From the NCBI GenBank assembly GCA_015680685.1, contig MNCI01018059.1, forward strand, positions 1,467,063 to 1,531,062: DNA of 64,000 bases, given 5' to 3'. The DNA comes from Gnetum montanum. Taxonomy: Eukaryota > Streptophyta > Gnetopsida > Gnetales > Gnetaceae. This document shows positions 35,715-48,511 of the stretch, piece after piece (position 1 is the stretch's first letter; every line of letters starts with the position of its first letter). The translations under genes were made by a program, and so were the position numbers. The notes below the pieces were generated by a model, which saw nothing but the letters and a program-made list of their open reading frames with translations, searched no databases and was not told the origin of the DNA.

Positions 35715-37690
35715 TTAGCTTAAGGTCTTGTAAATATGAATGACTTAGACCTTGAAACATGGTAAGCCCATTATAAATGAGAGGATCTAAAGTTTTTGAC
35801 AAAACCAAGAAATATTGTTCCCTAATGATGTTACTATCTTACTAATGTTCAGACTAATTATTATAAGCAATGTTCATGCCATCAATTTCATGATGCCATT
35901 AAATAATCTCTGTTCATGAATACCAACTCTATCATTAAAATCTCCATAATTAAAATTGCAGTTTTTTCAATAAATAAATTGTACCTTATCTGTTTTCTAA
36001 ATGCTAAAAAGGAAAAATCTCTTAACAACCTTATAGTATTATAGAGTGTAGCTTTTAAGGACAAATAAAAAATAAAAAATTAGAGGGATCCTACCCTTAT
36101 TTGGTTTACAAAATATTCAAATATTCTCCTCTCCTTCATTAAAATATGCCAATATCAAGTTGGTTGTTTTTCCATTTATCCTTTTCCTTCTTTACCTTTG
36201 TGCATCTTTGTTCCTGTTGCAACATGCTAAACCTAATAATATGGTAGAATAATAATGATGTGTTAGCTTAATGGTAAGGTTCTTGGCCTGTTAATCATAG
36301 GTCACAGCTAGCAAAATATAGTTGGACGCAGTTGGACTAGAACAACACCCTAATAATATAATAACAGACAATAATATTTTCCTATCAGCTCAGCTGGAGT
36401 GAACTGAACGTGCGACATACGCCAGCTTAGGTGGTTCATATCATTATTTGCTTCTCACACGCGAACATTTGCACAAGCGAGTCCGAAAAAAATTGAAAAT
36501 GCCAAACTTGTAACAGTCCTGAATTTATATGAACTCTGTACCCACCTAATTATCTGCGAAGATATGCTGATTGCTCAAATGTTTAAAGCAGTACCAGGCG
36601 CTTCGGAGTTTTGAGATCTATTTTATTTGAGAATTTTTTAATTAAATTGGTACAAGCCAACTTGAAGGTAAAATATAGTGTCGGGCCTCCCCGACGCGGG
36701 AGGCTGAAAATTTCATGCAATCACACGCGTATCCTCAACGTTTTGCTCATGGACCAAGAAATCTTTGGTGCCAGTTACACGTATCGCTGGATTCAACGCC
36801 AGGTGGAACAAATCAAATCAGCAGCCGCTTCGGTATTAATTTTTACCGAGTCAAATGGAAATGTTTGCACACCGAGCAAACCAATCCAAGACATTCACGT
36901 GCTTACGCAAATTGCCTCGCAGACTAAGAGTTCAAAACGCACTTCATAGTTAATGAAAACCCGTAATTTTCGTTGCTCTTGACGAAACTTCGTAACTAAT
37001 CCAAGTTAAATTTTGTTCTAGAGACCCAAAATCGAAAATTCTGCTCCACGTTAACTCTACGTTTATCAGATAACGCTTGAGTTCGCGCAAACGATCTAGA
37101 TGACCTCTGGATTTCTGTGCATATCTGTGAAAACGAAAAACATTTATGTAGTAACTAGCTAGCAAGATAGGACAAGGTTTCGCGCAAGAAATTGCAGAAA
37201 CTCCCCTTTGCATAGACGGGCCGGATTTCCGGCGGCGCAAGTGAAAAACCAACATACATACATACATGAGAGCCATTAAAGTTTTGGTTTACAGTAAAAT
37301 CATCAGCAACCACTGATGATGAGACCATCTTAGAACAACTTACCTTCTCCGTCAAATGGCAGGTGAAGGTCTGCAACCAAGAATTTATCCCATACCTTAT
37401 TACCCATTTAACAGAAACAAACCTGCTTCCTAATTAGGCACAAATTTCTCTTTCAGTGAAGTCGCAAACAAACATCAATTAAATGAGAAAAAGTAAAGAG
37501 AATGCAAGGGATTCCCTCTTTGAAACACCGGGTCCGTTTTTTGATTAATTGATTCCATACATAAAGAAGCTGTTGGCGTTTTGGGAACCATAATAATACA
37601 TCATGATCCATGTGATTAGAAGAATCTCCAATTTTTACAAAACTCAAACTAATCTAAACTTGTTTTCTCTTTTCTAAAGCCACGAACAAA
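35715..37690. other. Flank between element A and the glycosyltransferase gene
   Basis: Low-copy-looking sequence with a tRNA-like fragment at 36256-36310 and small CATA repeats near 37252. Short open frames around 36611-36949 and 36950-37276 have no recognised domain. The part nearest 37690 should be the 3' untranslated region of the gene. Confidence 0.5.
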
Positions 37691-38770
37691 TCAGCGATGC
37701 TGGCGGTTGCGAAGGTGGCTCATGGTGGCCCGGCAGGAATAGGCGGGCTCCGTAAAATCGAGCTGCGACGACGCGGCCGCAGCCTGCGTCGTCTTATTCG
37801 AATAGTGAGCCCAGGAAGCCAAAACCAGTTGCAGATCATGCATCTTAACATGGAGGCCCAGGCAACAATTGGCGTGCAGCGTCACCACTTCGTGCAGCTT
37901 CATCCGCTGTTGACAAAAACCCCCAAAGAACCTGGTATCCAGAAACCGCACAGAAATCCCGCGACGCGGAAGCTCCTTGCCCTTCACAGAATTGAGCACA
38001 TCCTGCTCGTTCGTGCCGGCGGGAAACCTGGCCCGGGAGGCATGCCACCAGTGCACGAACTGGCGGGTGCGGGGGCCGGAGCGGACGAACATGAAACCGG
38101 CATTGGCAGAGCTGGAGGCTCCGCGGAATTGATCGCAGGCGAACTGCATGTCAGGAACAGAGCGTCCGGCCGTGAGAAGGGGCAGCGGATCACGGAGCCA
38201 CAGGATGTCGACGTCGGAGAACAGGAACGAGAAGCCGCGGTCCAGGATTTCCCCGAAGAAGCGCAGACGCCGCCACATCATGTCCACGTACTTGGCCGAC
38301 ATGAACGCGGTGGGGCCGGCGTACGCGGGGCCGGCACCGGCGGAGTCCACCGGCAGCGCGTAGCAGTGCGGGTGGACTTCGCGGCACCGGCTGAATGCCG
38401 CGGCATCCACGGCGACCAGCAGCAAGTGCTGCCGGAGATGCCGCGGCATTGTTTGTAGGAAAAGATCGAGCATGCCGCTGCCGTTGCCGTTGCCGCCCGG
38501 GGCTGCCCAAGCGGAATTCACGGTCGTGATGATGACCGTGCCGTTTGGGTCAGCCGCGGCACGCAGCCGCTGCGTTAGCTCGTCTGGTTGAGCGGTAACC
38601 GCAGCAGGGATTGGCACCGTGGCGATTGGGTTGAGAGTGGTCCGCATGGCTGCCAGGTACATGCCTCCCAGCAGTACCACGCAGACCGTTACGGTCAACC
38701 CACCAGCCACGGTAGGCATTGTACCACAACTTGCTGCTGCTGCTGCTGCTACAATTTGATGACAATGCAA
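37691..38770 (-). CDS. GT77-type nucleotide-diphospho-sugar transferase, intact
   Basis: 359 residues, ATG at 38768-38770, stop TGA at 37691-37693. It resembles the plant family of Arabidopsis At1g28695 and At4g15970-type proteins, Golgi enzymes of the nucleotide-diphospho-sugar transferase fold. Features: a short alanine-rich N-terminus; one hydrophobic anchor (about 20-42, type II); TVIITTVNSAW (78-88); the metal- and sugar-binding D-x-D in FSDVDILWLRDP (184-195); ANAGFMFVRS (222-231); NEQDVLN (254-260); and RFLDTRFFGGFCQQ followed by TLHANCC (275-303). Length and motif order suit a full-length member. It is a single exon and GC-rich, unlike the AT-rich surroundings. A second in-frame Met at residue 18 could also start. 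The sugar donor and acceptor cannot be told from sequence; cell-wall glycan or arabinosyl transfer is inferred from the family. Confidence 0.88.
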   Translation of the reverse strand: MHCHQIVAAAAAASCGTMPTVAGGLTVTVCVVLLGGMYLAAMRTTLNPIATVPIPAAVTAQPDELTQRLRAAADPNGTVIITTVNSAWAAPGGNGNGSGMLDLFLQTMPRHLRQHLLLVAVDAAAFSRCREVHPHCYALPVDSAGAGPAYAGPTAFMSAKYVDMMWRRLRFFGEILDRGFSFLFSDVDILWLRDPLPLLTAGRSVPDMQFACDQFRGASSSANAGFMFVRSGPRTRQFVHWWHASRARFPAGTNEQDVLNSVKGKELPRRGISVRFLDTRFFGGFCQQRMKLHEVVTLHANCCLGLHVKMHDLQLVLASWAHYSNKTTQAAAASSQLDFTEPAYSCRATMSHLRNRQHR

Positions 38771-39480
38771 AACTAACTCTGCAACGATTTGCAGAAATTG
38801 CTGCTGCTTTCTGTTGTTGTTGATGCTTTAATTTGGATGGCAATGCGAAAAGAACTACACTGAATCACGCAGCCAGACACCGTGTTTGTTCGTTCTGGTC
38901 GTTGCTGATGCATGAATTTGGGTCATACAGCGCAAAGAATACCGACTGCTTTTTGAACACGGCTCTGCAAAACGCAATGGCGTCTCTGTGTGTTTGTCTG
39001 ATAGCTGCACCTGCCTAATAAATTTGGTCCAGAGAAAGCGCGTCAGGCAAGGCTGCACCAGATGAGCCGTCTTCATTATTATTATTGAGAGAAACTTCCT
39101 GTCCAGCCTGGTCGGTTGAAATTTTATGTATTTTCCAGAGGGATTTGCATCATAGATGCTGTGTTTAACATAAATTTTGCAAGTGGAGAGAGGTCGCAGT
39201 TGCCGCCCTTTTTTAATACGAAACGTGCAGGGTAGCTTTCGCGTTGACTCCGTCTGGCGAGTTTCTATGCTCTGCGGATAGTGAGCTGTCTTTTTTCGTC
39301 CTTTTTAAATTATAATGGTTGCATGACTTGCATCGAATTATCGAAACCACCGAACAAGGATGCAATACCTTAGAAAATGTTATAGCCCGGCTCAACTTCC
39401 TGGTCGTGGCTGGCAATTGTCCTACATAGGCTACGTAGGTTGCTATGTGGTTTGAGATAAGTTTATGCGTATTTTATTAT
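38771..39480 (-). promoter_or_regulatory. Upstream flank of the glycosyltransferase gene
   Basis: Presumed promoter and leader, read leftward. A CAG/CTG-type run starts within the coding sequence at about 38735. A TATA-like ATACATAAAAT (minus strand) lies near 39120-39135. No other site is clear enough to name. Confidence 0.3.
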
Positions 39481-39514
39481 AGATCGAGGGGGGAAAATAC
39501 AATAAAGGAAACTG

Positions 39515-41127
39515 TGATACCCTCCTCGATTTTTATTTTTTTAAGTTTAAACAATGACTTTTTCCTTGCTCTCATCAATCATACAAGCCTATTTTAAAAT
39601 TTGATCATGCACTCTAAGGAATTTACTACACACAATGACAATGCACTACCACTTCCAAGTATGATTAAGCCAATAATAATGATCCTAGGTGTTACATCAT
39701 GTTTCAAGATATCATGGCAAACATCAAATATGTATAACATTCAACATTATGAGTAAAGAAAATAATATGGAAAATGCAAAAAAAAAAAGAAAAAAAAAAG
39801 AGAAAAAGAATGCTTTATTAATGTGAAATAGAGTATCTAGGTCATGCTCTTAGTGTTCCTTGGGATTATCTTCATTTGGCATCTAATGAGTGGTGAGGTA
39901 CCCCTACACTCAACCATATGAATACGAGCATCTCACGCACGATTCGGTCAAACTCCAAGGACTAAGTGCTTACGCGCCTTAATGGAACACTTAAGGTTAA
40001 TCAATCGTTGTCTTCCCAAACTTACTTGTATTGTCACGGTTGTATGGTTAAGTAAGCTTGAGGTATATGATTTTTATATGTTTTATCTTTTTAATGTCTT
40101 ATGCTAATAGGGGAAGGTGAAGAGAACTAAGTGACTAACTTTCATTAACTATTCAATAGCTAAGTTCTAATTAGCCTAACACCAGTATCCGTTCCCACTT
40201 GCCGCACACACCCTAAACTAGTGCAACACTGCTGGGATTACCAAACGCTACTCGTTACTGGATTACCAAGCGTTACACACATGCTCGAAGTGGTCATATT
40301 GAGTGCACTTAACTAAGAGAGTCAAGGGTTGAGAGAGACTGATTATCTAGGAAAGCATTTAAACATAATTAATTACTATTTAGCTTAGTCCATATGCTGC
40401 AAGGTTTATCAGAAAGTTCGTCTTTATTGCCGTACACAAATGTCTGCTCAGGTACAATTTGCTTGAATAAAGATCCGTTCACTTTAAGACTCCTACTGCG
40501 GGCACATGGAAATTATTCTAACTCTGGAATGGTAAAACTACAAGAGTTTAGCTAAGGGTCTAAGTCTAAGTGTCTAAAAAAGGGAAAGTCGCCTCTTATT
40601 TATAGACATTGCGGCGGGCCGCGATATCGCTGGGGCGGATGCGATATCGCGTACGCGATATCACTTATGCGATATCATGGCTCATCAGCATCTATCTCTT
40701 AAAGGCTATCCAACACTACCACCACGATTAGGCCTATCACTAACCAAAAGCTATGGCTAGTCCTCTTCCAAAAACTGCTTCACTCGTCACTTGCTACTCG
40801 CCTTTACCGGCTTTGCAACTCCTTGCTAATACAACCTTTAATGCCTGAGTATAAATACCTTAGGTCAAACCCCTAGAGGTCACCTCCAAAGACATGCCTA
40901 TTATTACAATGCACCCTTTCAGGTTTTAATTACAACTACCATTTCGAGTCTTGTAGCAATAATCACAACATTAGTTATGAAGAGACACCATCTTCACTAT
41001 GCAGCAACACCATTTGGGAATGGGCATGCGACACTAGGATTCTCTATTACGTTCAATTCATTTAATGGTAGCATAACTCTCAATTCCTAAATCGCATTAA
41101 TTAAGTGTAGGTAGAATTGCTTCAATG
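39515..41127 (+). repeat. Possible LTR remnant (TGTGATACCC type) hosting B and C
   Basis: A purine tract GATCGAGGGGGGAAAATAC (about 39482-39500) is followed at 39515 by TGTGATACCCTCC, a chromovirus-like LTR start. After solo LTR B there is TATAAATACC near 40853, which could be its TATA box. No second LTR copy or target duplication is seen, so this is tentative. Confidence 0.3.
39884..40687 (-). mobile_element. Solo LTR B of the element A family
   Basis: 804 bp from TAATGAGTGGTGAGG (start G changed to A) to GGCTCATCA, flanked by GCATC on both sides (39879-39883 and 40688-40692). It shares the family blocks GGTACCCCTACRC, CAACCATAYGAATACGAGC and CGTTAC...GG-TTACCAAGCG. The minus-strand TATA box is at 40597-40604. 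GATATCGC palindromes fill the short U3 (40620-40680). No internal region remains, so it arose by LTR-LTR recombination. Confidence 0.9.
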
Positions 41128-41132
41128 AATGG

Positions 41133-41988
41133 TGCTAAGTGGTGAGTAGTCCCTACGCCTAATGATGTGAATTACAAGCATTCACATGCAATCCAGTCGA
41201 ATTCTGTGGATGGAACTAGTGTGGCATTTAGATTGTTAAGCATTGATTATAGGACATTGTCTTCCCACTTCGACTAGTGGTAGCTTTGTCATGTATGGTT
41301 TAGTCCAAAGTAAGGCATATGATTGTTGTTGTTGTTGTAACCTTAAACTAATCTTAACAATAATATTGAAATTAATTATTTAATCTAATTAACCATAAAG
41401 AAAAAAAATTTAAACTAGCCTAAGGGCAATAAGTGTCTGTTCCTAACTTGCTGTACATGTCCTAAACTCATGTATCCACTACTAGGATTACCAAGCATTA
41501 TGCTGCTAGGCATACTAAGAAATAACACTACTGGGATTGCCAAGTGAATACTTGTTTATGCTCAAAACTGGTCATGCTAATTCTGCCGATTGATTAACAT
41601 ACATGGAAATGTAAATATTAACTATGTACATGAATTTAAAGTGCATGAATACTAAAGTTCATAAGAGCACACATTAAGCTCTTCCAAGTGCTGTAAGGTA
41701 TTTCAAGAATCTTATCTTTATTGTTGTCACATCAATGTGTCTAGGTACATTGGTGCTCGAATAAGAATCCATACAATCCTTGAACTCCTATTGCAAAAAT
41801 ATTCTAACTATTATAGAAAGAAACTGTAAGAACTTCATTTTGTTATTGACTCTATAATGTCATAAATGTGGTGGGCACATGCATTTATATAGGCAGACTT
41901 AGATGCCACATCGATGCATATGCATCGACACATCAACTCATGTGTCGATGGGCATGCATCGACAAAGCCCAAAAATGATGATTCATTA
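41133..41988 (-). repeat. 3' LTR of element C
   Basis: Starts TGCTAAGTGGTGAG (three substitutions from TGATGAGCGGTGAG) and ends GATTCATTA. A perfect 18-bp palindrome TCGATGCATATGCATCGA is at 41911-41928 in U3, beside a TATA box (41883-41891, minus). A polypurine tract adjoins it (GTTGTGGAGGTA on the minus strand). Confidence 0.88.
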
Positions 41989-42249
41989 TACCTCCACAAC
42001 TGACTAAAAACACATCCTCAAGTGAACAAAATGAGAATCAAGCTTTTTACAAAATTTGGGAAGGTATGGAACCATAGACTGATTGATTAACTCACTAGCT
42101 AACTAACTCTAAGTGCCTAATTGCACAGATTTACAATGATTACAATAACGGATGTTTAGGAGACAAAATTGAACATCCTTACAAAAATGGACAGCTGGAA
42201 CTCCTCTGATGGCTAAAGATGAAGAGAAGATTAAATAATGTTAGGAGGT

Positions 42250-44210
42250 GGAGGCTCCTGGAATGTTAACAAACCTTCTCTAGCCTTGAGTGCTTGTGGC
42301 AGTGGTGATTGAGGTCGAGGCAGTTACGATTATCCTACTATAGCTATTACTTATGGTGGAAGGTGAAAGGCATCTAGGAGTACCTTCATCTTCTTCTTCT
42401 TGCTAAAGGTCATCGCCTTCACTAAGTATTGGTCAAAGACTACCATATCCTAGCATTTTTAGCCTCTTGAAGTCTATTTTGAAGCTATAAGAAAGCTTCA
42501 CCCCTTGTCATTGCTTGGCTGAGAATGATGAGATCAACTAAGTAGGCTCTCAATTCTATAACTTTGGTAGCCAACTATCAATTTTTGGTTGTGGTTGTCT
42601 CAAGTTTGGCATTGGCGATAATGATCTTATCCTTAGTCTCTAGCAGCTTCAACTAGGTAGTTGTGACGTTATTTGGGAGATCAAAGATCTTCAGAAGTGG
42701 TTGCTCGATACCCACTAGTCAGTCTAGCACCTCCTCATGCTGGGTTGCACTTAGCCTTCTACTTGCTCCTACAGATGTTTACACATCTTGAAGTATAGTG
42801 ATGTTTGGCATGATGGCCATAGGAGCATTAAGTGCCTATGCTACATGATTGACCACCACCTATGCTATTGTCTCCTATCCATGATGCTACATCACCAAGC
42901 CAATTGCCCCCTCACCCTCCTCTAAGTGCACCAAAAAAAGTGGCCACATTCTTAGAGATCTATAGGAATTTTTGTTGTTCTAGGATGGACACTATCATCT
43001 CTAGGGCACTCAAATTTGACCTTGTGTGCACCTGCATCCTTTGTGCAGAGAACAACGACACAGTCTCCTTCAACCAGTTGATGGTTTGGGTAACTTCATT
43101 GAGGTGACTCAACACTGGTCAATAGACTAAAGGTTTCCCACTACTTAGTCCTTCCTATTGCTACTATAGGAGTTGCTCACGAAGCTTCTACATGTGCTTA
43201 ATAGCAACATGAGCCTTTGGCATTATTTCTTGAGTTAGTGGTGATGGCAGCAACTCCTCTTCTTGCAGCTTGATAGATGCTTTGTCCTTCATCATCTCCT
43301 GTCAAGATCTGGCAGGAGCATGACGAAGTGCATCATTGGCATAATAGGCTATGCCTCCCCTTTTGCATAATTTTCTGATGAGACACAGAAAGGGAAGTGT
43401 CTTTCTCCCATGCTCATTCTCTTTGAAACTTATCTCAATCTCCAAGAATATGAGCTATGGAAGGTTGATTGGGAATTTACCACATAGAGGGGCACATGCA
43501 TAGATAGAGAAGGTTATGATTTTGCTCAACCTCATTGTTGGGTTCAAGTGGTAGGCCACAATTTTAAAATATGCCCTTTCCACCTTAGTGAGTGCATCGT
43601 ACTCGTTACAGTCCACTCCATAGCACTGTTGGATCCATTCTTTCTTAACTTTTGGGGTTGCTTGCATCAAAATCTCTACCAAGGTTGCCTTAGTGTTAGA
43701 CAACCTAAGGGCCTCTAAAATGACCTCGATCGAATAGGACACATTGATGTCCTTAATCTTGATCATGGTGTCTACTTGCCTATTGTTCCAAAAGAGGTAC
43801 ATCTCTCCCATGTACCACTCCCCATTGGAAATGAGGATAGGCCACATGGGAGAGGTTTAGAGCTAAGTTTTTACCTCTTTTGGGATCATGTCCAAGAAGG
43901 GACCAAAGTTAAGTTCTTGAAGAACTAAACTTTTAACCTCGTTAGTGCTAATTTATCTTAAGCAAGCATCGATCAAGATGACCTCTAAATTTGGTCCATG
44001 CCTAGGCATTTTGTCTTGCTACAATTGGCTGATTTTAACTATGGGAATTTGGCAAAAAAATTCCACTTTGAGCTCCTCCTGAAGAGGTCTTGTTGCATGA
44101 GTTTCAATTACTTCTTCTTGAGGTAGCTGTTGGCCTCTTTCCCTTCTTGGTCGCTTATCCCTTGGTTGGGATGGTTCACCCGCCTACAATCTTTTGGATC
44201 TTGATGCCAT
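42250..44210 (-). pseudogene. Element C downstream ORF (ORF3)
   Basis: Start ATG at 44208-44210 (MASRSKRL), preceded by GTGATTATAG as in element D, a possible 3' splice site. The best-kept part is 43455-43847: MYLFWNNRQVDTMIKI, then AYFKIVAYHLNPTMRLSKII and LCGKFPINLP, parallel to element A. Helix-rich sequence follows with many stops. It is shorter than in A. Function unknown. Confidence 0.6.
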
Positions 44211-44219
44211 CTATAATCA

Positions 44220-46120
44220 CAATATAACCAAGGATTAACTTTTAGTGTGTAATTTAGAACACTTTAATACCTTGTCTCCTTGGCTAGTTACACTTAATCT
44301 AAGTTGTGATTATGGTGGATTAATTATTTTAATATTATTTTTTTAGGATAGCTACCTGAGTTCATTGGTAAGGTTTAACTTTCATGAGTTAGTGATCTAT
44401 AATATTATTTTATTAGTTAAACCTTGTGGGAGGTAGAAAAAATTTGAAAACATTTCTATCAAAAACCTATGGTTTGTGGCCCCCATGATGTAAAGCTCAC
44501 CTTTGGTAGCTATAGGACCAAAGAACAGAGTGATTTAGACAAGTGGTTAAAAATTTATGGACTCAGGAAAGCTTTGGGCTTTGAAAGCTGCAAAAACTCC
44601 CTTGATGTTTGTGAGAAAATATGAAATATTGCTAAGTGTTGACACATATTAATGGTAATTTTTATGTTGCATTGACTAGGATGCATTGATGTAGCCTAAA
44701 ACTAAAATTTTTCACATTAAAAAACTAAAGGTAGAAAGGAGTTTTTCTATGAAATTGGAGTCAAGAGGAAGCTAGAAAAGCCTACAATAATTGGGAACGC
44801 TTAAAGAGGGCTTGGAATATGTGGCAAATGAAGATTTTTAGGACATTAATGTACCAAGGAGGGTAAAAAATGGATGTATTTGTGGTGGGAAATGTAAGAT
44901 TTTGAGAGTAAAATGGCTAAGAGATAAGGAGTTTAACAATTCCAACCAAGGAGTATGCAAGAGGATCCTCCCTATAGCAAGCTCATTTCCTTAATGCCCT
45001 TGCATGCCCTCAACCTAAGGAGTTTGTGGGCCCTAAGGATGATTAATGGTTATGGACTGTTAAAAACCAAATCACCAAAGAAATCATTAGAGAATTCTAA
45101 ATGTTTACCAATCGAACCCATCTATACATTTATGAAAAGAGGTAGTGAGGTGGAACACAAAGAGAGTAGGTGGAAGAGAGAGAGTGTGTGGAATGGAGTT
45201 CCGCATGGTGGTCACATGAAGTCCCTGATGAAAGATGTGATTAAGTATGACATGAGAACTTCCTTAGTCTGAATCAAGACCAACCACTTCCAATGACTTC
45301 GCATTGACACTTTAGACCATTCCATTCCCAAAGGTATAAGAACATCCCCACAGATCACTCACCATTCCAAGGAAAGAAGAAAAGAGAAGTAGGAAGTGAA
45401 AAAGGGCCTTAGTTAGAGGGGTCCCTTCAAGCATGGGTTACATGTCTTTCTAGCCCCATAACCAATGCTTGTAGCCCATTATTGTATCTAAGGGATGTGT
45501 TTTGAATTTCCATTATTCTTTTTATGTTTTTTCATATGGGAATCGCACCATGTAAAGACATGCTTCCTATTTATTGGTCTATGGAGAAATGGTGAGAAAT
45601 CCATAGAAATACTCATGTAACTTAGATTGTAGGTAGCTATAAAAGTGACAAATCCCTTTGAAGTCACACCCTTGTCAATTCACTTAATTTTTCCCAAGTT
45701 TGGAAAATACAAAGGTCACCAATTCATATAAGTTTTTATTAAGAAGGAATCTCATATTCCCAAAATGAGGAAACACCATGGAGTTATGTGGAGTGGTGGA
45801 TGATGTGAACTCATTACTTGTTATCATGAAAAGAACCAATGTCTGATTAGTAAACGTCAAAATTCTAAAATAGAATCTAATCATTTGCAATAAAGTAATT
45901 AATAAAGTTTCAAACCATCATCAATGAGTAGCTGTTTTTGGCACCAAGGTCCTAATGGCAATAAAGAAAAATAAAGGGATGTAAGAAAAATTCAAATAAA
46001 GAAAAATATAGAAAAAATTGTAAAATACCCAAGAAAATGGAAGAGATACTAAAGATGATGTAAAACAAAAAAGTTAAAGAGCACTTATTAGCTCTTAATT
46101 TAGAATGGGGCATCTCCTCC
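44220..46120 (-). other. Spacer of element C
   Basis: Non-coding; it keeps the GGATCCTCCCTATAGCAAGC block (about 44958-44978) shared with A and D, and further blocks equivalent to A at 27640-28350. It ends at TCTCCTCCACGACTAAGC near 46110-46128, where A shows the same motif at 28670-28690. Confidence 0.55.
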
Positions 46121-46129
46121 ACGACTAAG

Positions 46130-48511
46130 CTTATGGGTGAGGCAAGAGCTAATAGGTGGGTTGGATGTTTCCATGCATTTTTGAAACATTTTTATATACA
46201 AATTTTCAAGCTATTAGGTTTCTTTTGGTTTAGTGGCTCTTATGTGGACTTGGTTTTGCACACACACTTGTTCCTTAAGTTTGTTGTGGGTTGGTATAGG
46301 ACTCATATCCATACTTTGAACTACTGGCCCATAATTACATCCTTTATCATTATGACTAATGCATGGAATTTTCTATTTCTCCACCATGAGAGGTTCATAT
46401 TTTATGTTTTGTGTTGGAGTGGTGATGGTTGTTGACTCTTACATATGACTAGAAGATATTATTTTTGCAAGGAAGGATGTTGCACCAGATTGGCCTTGCA
46501 CTAGTTGTGATGAGCTAGTAGGTCTACAAGTTTCATTCTCATGTGTGGAAACTATCCTAAAGTAAGGACATTTTTAGACTTTGACTAAGATCTACTAACA
46601 TTATCATTTATGTGTATGTTCACAACATAAGTGGAATTTTTTTGTTGAGTTTGTGGTGCCAATCCTTCTTGTGTTGTTGGTGGTGACATTTGTCAAAGGA
46701 AAGTATGAGAATATTGAGGATGTGATGAATGATAAGAGTTATGAGATGGTGATCTCAAAGGAGATGTTGCGGGTTGATGATATTCAAGAGAGTGATAGTA
46801 GTGGTTCAAGGTAGAGGAAGTAGAACCATTTGGAAAAACAAGCTATTGAACATAATATCCATAAGGATCTACTTGGCAATAAGGGTATTGTTGGTTTGTT
46901 GATGGCCTTCCCCACAACTTTGGGTTTTACCACTATGATTAATAGTAGTTTTGAGGCTAATAAAAAGTCCCATTGGAATAGTATGACTAGTTGTAGGAGT
47001 TTCTATAATTACCTTATGAGCAAGATAAATTCCTAGGCATTTTCTTTTGTATGAACTTGGGATTCAAAGCAAAAGCCCCATACTCTTGTAGATGTAACAT
47101 AACTAGGCAATAGCCCTTTGGATGTTCATATTGGCAGATGTCACATCCATCATCCTCTCTTTTATGTTTGAGTCTATAACCCCTTCTACTATAGATATTT
47201 TTCCTTTTTGTCGATAAGTGTTCCTACCTATTTCTTTAGTCTTTTTCTTCCTCTTGTTTTGATCACTTGACCCTTTTTGCATTACCCTCTCTCCTATGGT
47301 TTCCAAGTAGGTTGTAACTTTTTTATTCATCAATTCGCACATCTTATCTATCCTGGCTCCAAGCTTAGTAATAGACTTTCGTATTGGCAAGGCTTGTTGT
47401 GAAATCAACTCATCAAAAGCTACCTCCTTTTCTTGATCATAAATATGAACCTCCTCTTTTTGAAGAGTTGGGTCTCAACTATATTCCTCTACATTCTCCC
47501 TTTTACATAGCTCTCATTCTTCTTTTTCCACTTACTCAACTAGCCTTTGTATTTGATGAGCTCCTAGTTTGGATAATCATCCTTGGGCATAGATTCCAAG
47601 TGTTTACCTCATTTTTTTTTACAAAGTCCATCTATGATGTGGAGAAGTTGCTCTTTTTGAGAAAAACCATGGCCTAGACATCTATGTAGTAGAGAATAGT
47701 ATCTATCCAAGGCACTATCTAAGGATTCATGTTTCTCTTGCCTCTATCCTTGGATTTTTTTGTTAGGTTGGACACTCTTGCATAGGTTTGGTATTTTTTG
47801 TTGAAGAACTCAAGCATTGTGGACCACTAGTGGGTTGAATTTGGTTCCAATGATTTATACCAACTTTTAGCTTTATCTATTAGTGTCCTAGGAAAGAGTT
47901 TAAGCTTTTTCCACTTACTTTTAATATTTTGCAAGGTGCAAGAATCATGGAAGGATTGTAAATGATGTTGTGGACTAGAATTATAGCCTTTCTCAAATTT
48001 AGGAATGTTAGCCATATTAAGTCACTTGATACAACTTTCCCTTTGATGCTTATGGGGTATTCTAACTACCTCTATAATCTATATCATGCCCTTAGTAGCC
48101 AACAAGGGGTCATTTTTGTTAAACATATATTGATGATAATATTTATTTCTATTTGTCTAATTATGATGATTTCTATTCCTATCTTCTCTTGATCCCTTAG
48201 TGGAGCTTTATCTCGATACCTACATTCACCTTCATCAACACTAGATGTTGAAGAGGAAGATGAAGATGGGGAATTGGGAGAATCATCATGGCTCCTACAT
48301 CTCCCACCATGGTCCCTTGATTTATCTTTTCTAGGTTTAGAGAAGGTCCTAGGTGTTGAGGCCCTACTTATTATAGGACTTACTCTAAATGAGCATATGA
48401 GACCCCTACTTGTGGTTGTTCACTCCAATTTTCTTCAATATAGATCCTATCATTTCTCCTACCATTGTTCTCATCATGTAATGCATTCTTGGCCCTATGT
48501 GAAGAAGACAT
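46130..48511 (-). pseudogene. Element C gag
   Basis: Start ATG at 48509-48511 (MSSSHRAK). Pieces: 47827-48015 (MANIPKFEKGYNSSPQHHLQSF...LIDKAKSWYKSLEPNS), matching the A and D gag, and 47103-47408 (basic region, then the zinc-knuckle-like segment C-x-x-x-E-H-P-K-G-x-C near 47110-47150). The proline-rich tail is degraded and joins the spacer directly. Stops and shifts throughout. Confidence 0.7.

Noticed and set aside
36611-37276. Small open frames next to the glycosyltransferase gene as new genes
   Set aside because: Short, overlapping on both strands, no domain or splice signal; more likely 3' flank.
37697-38458. 253-codon open frame on the plus strand
   Set aside because: It lies antisense to the glycosyltransferase gene and is explained by the high GC content; arginine- and glycine-rich with no domain.
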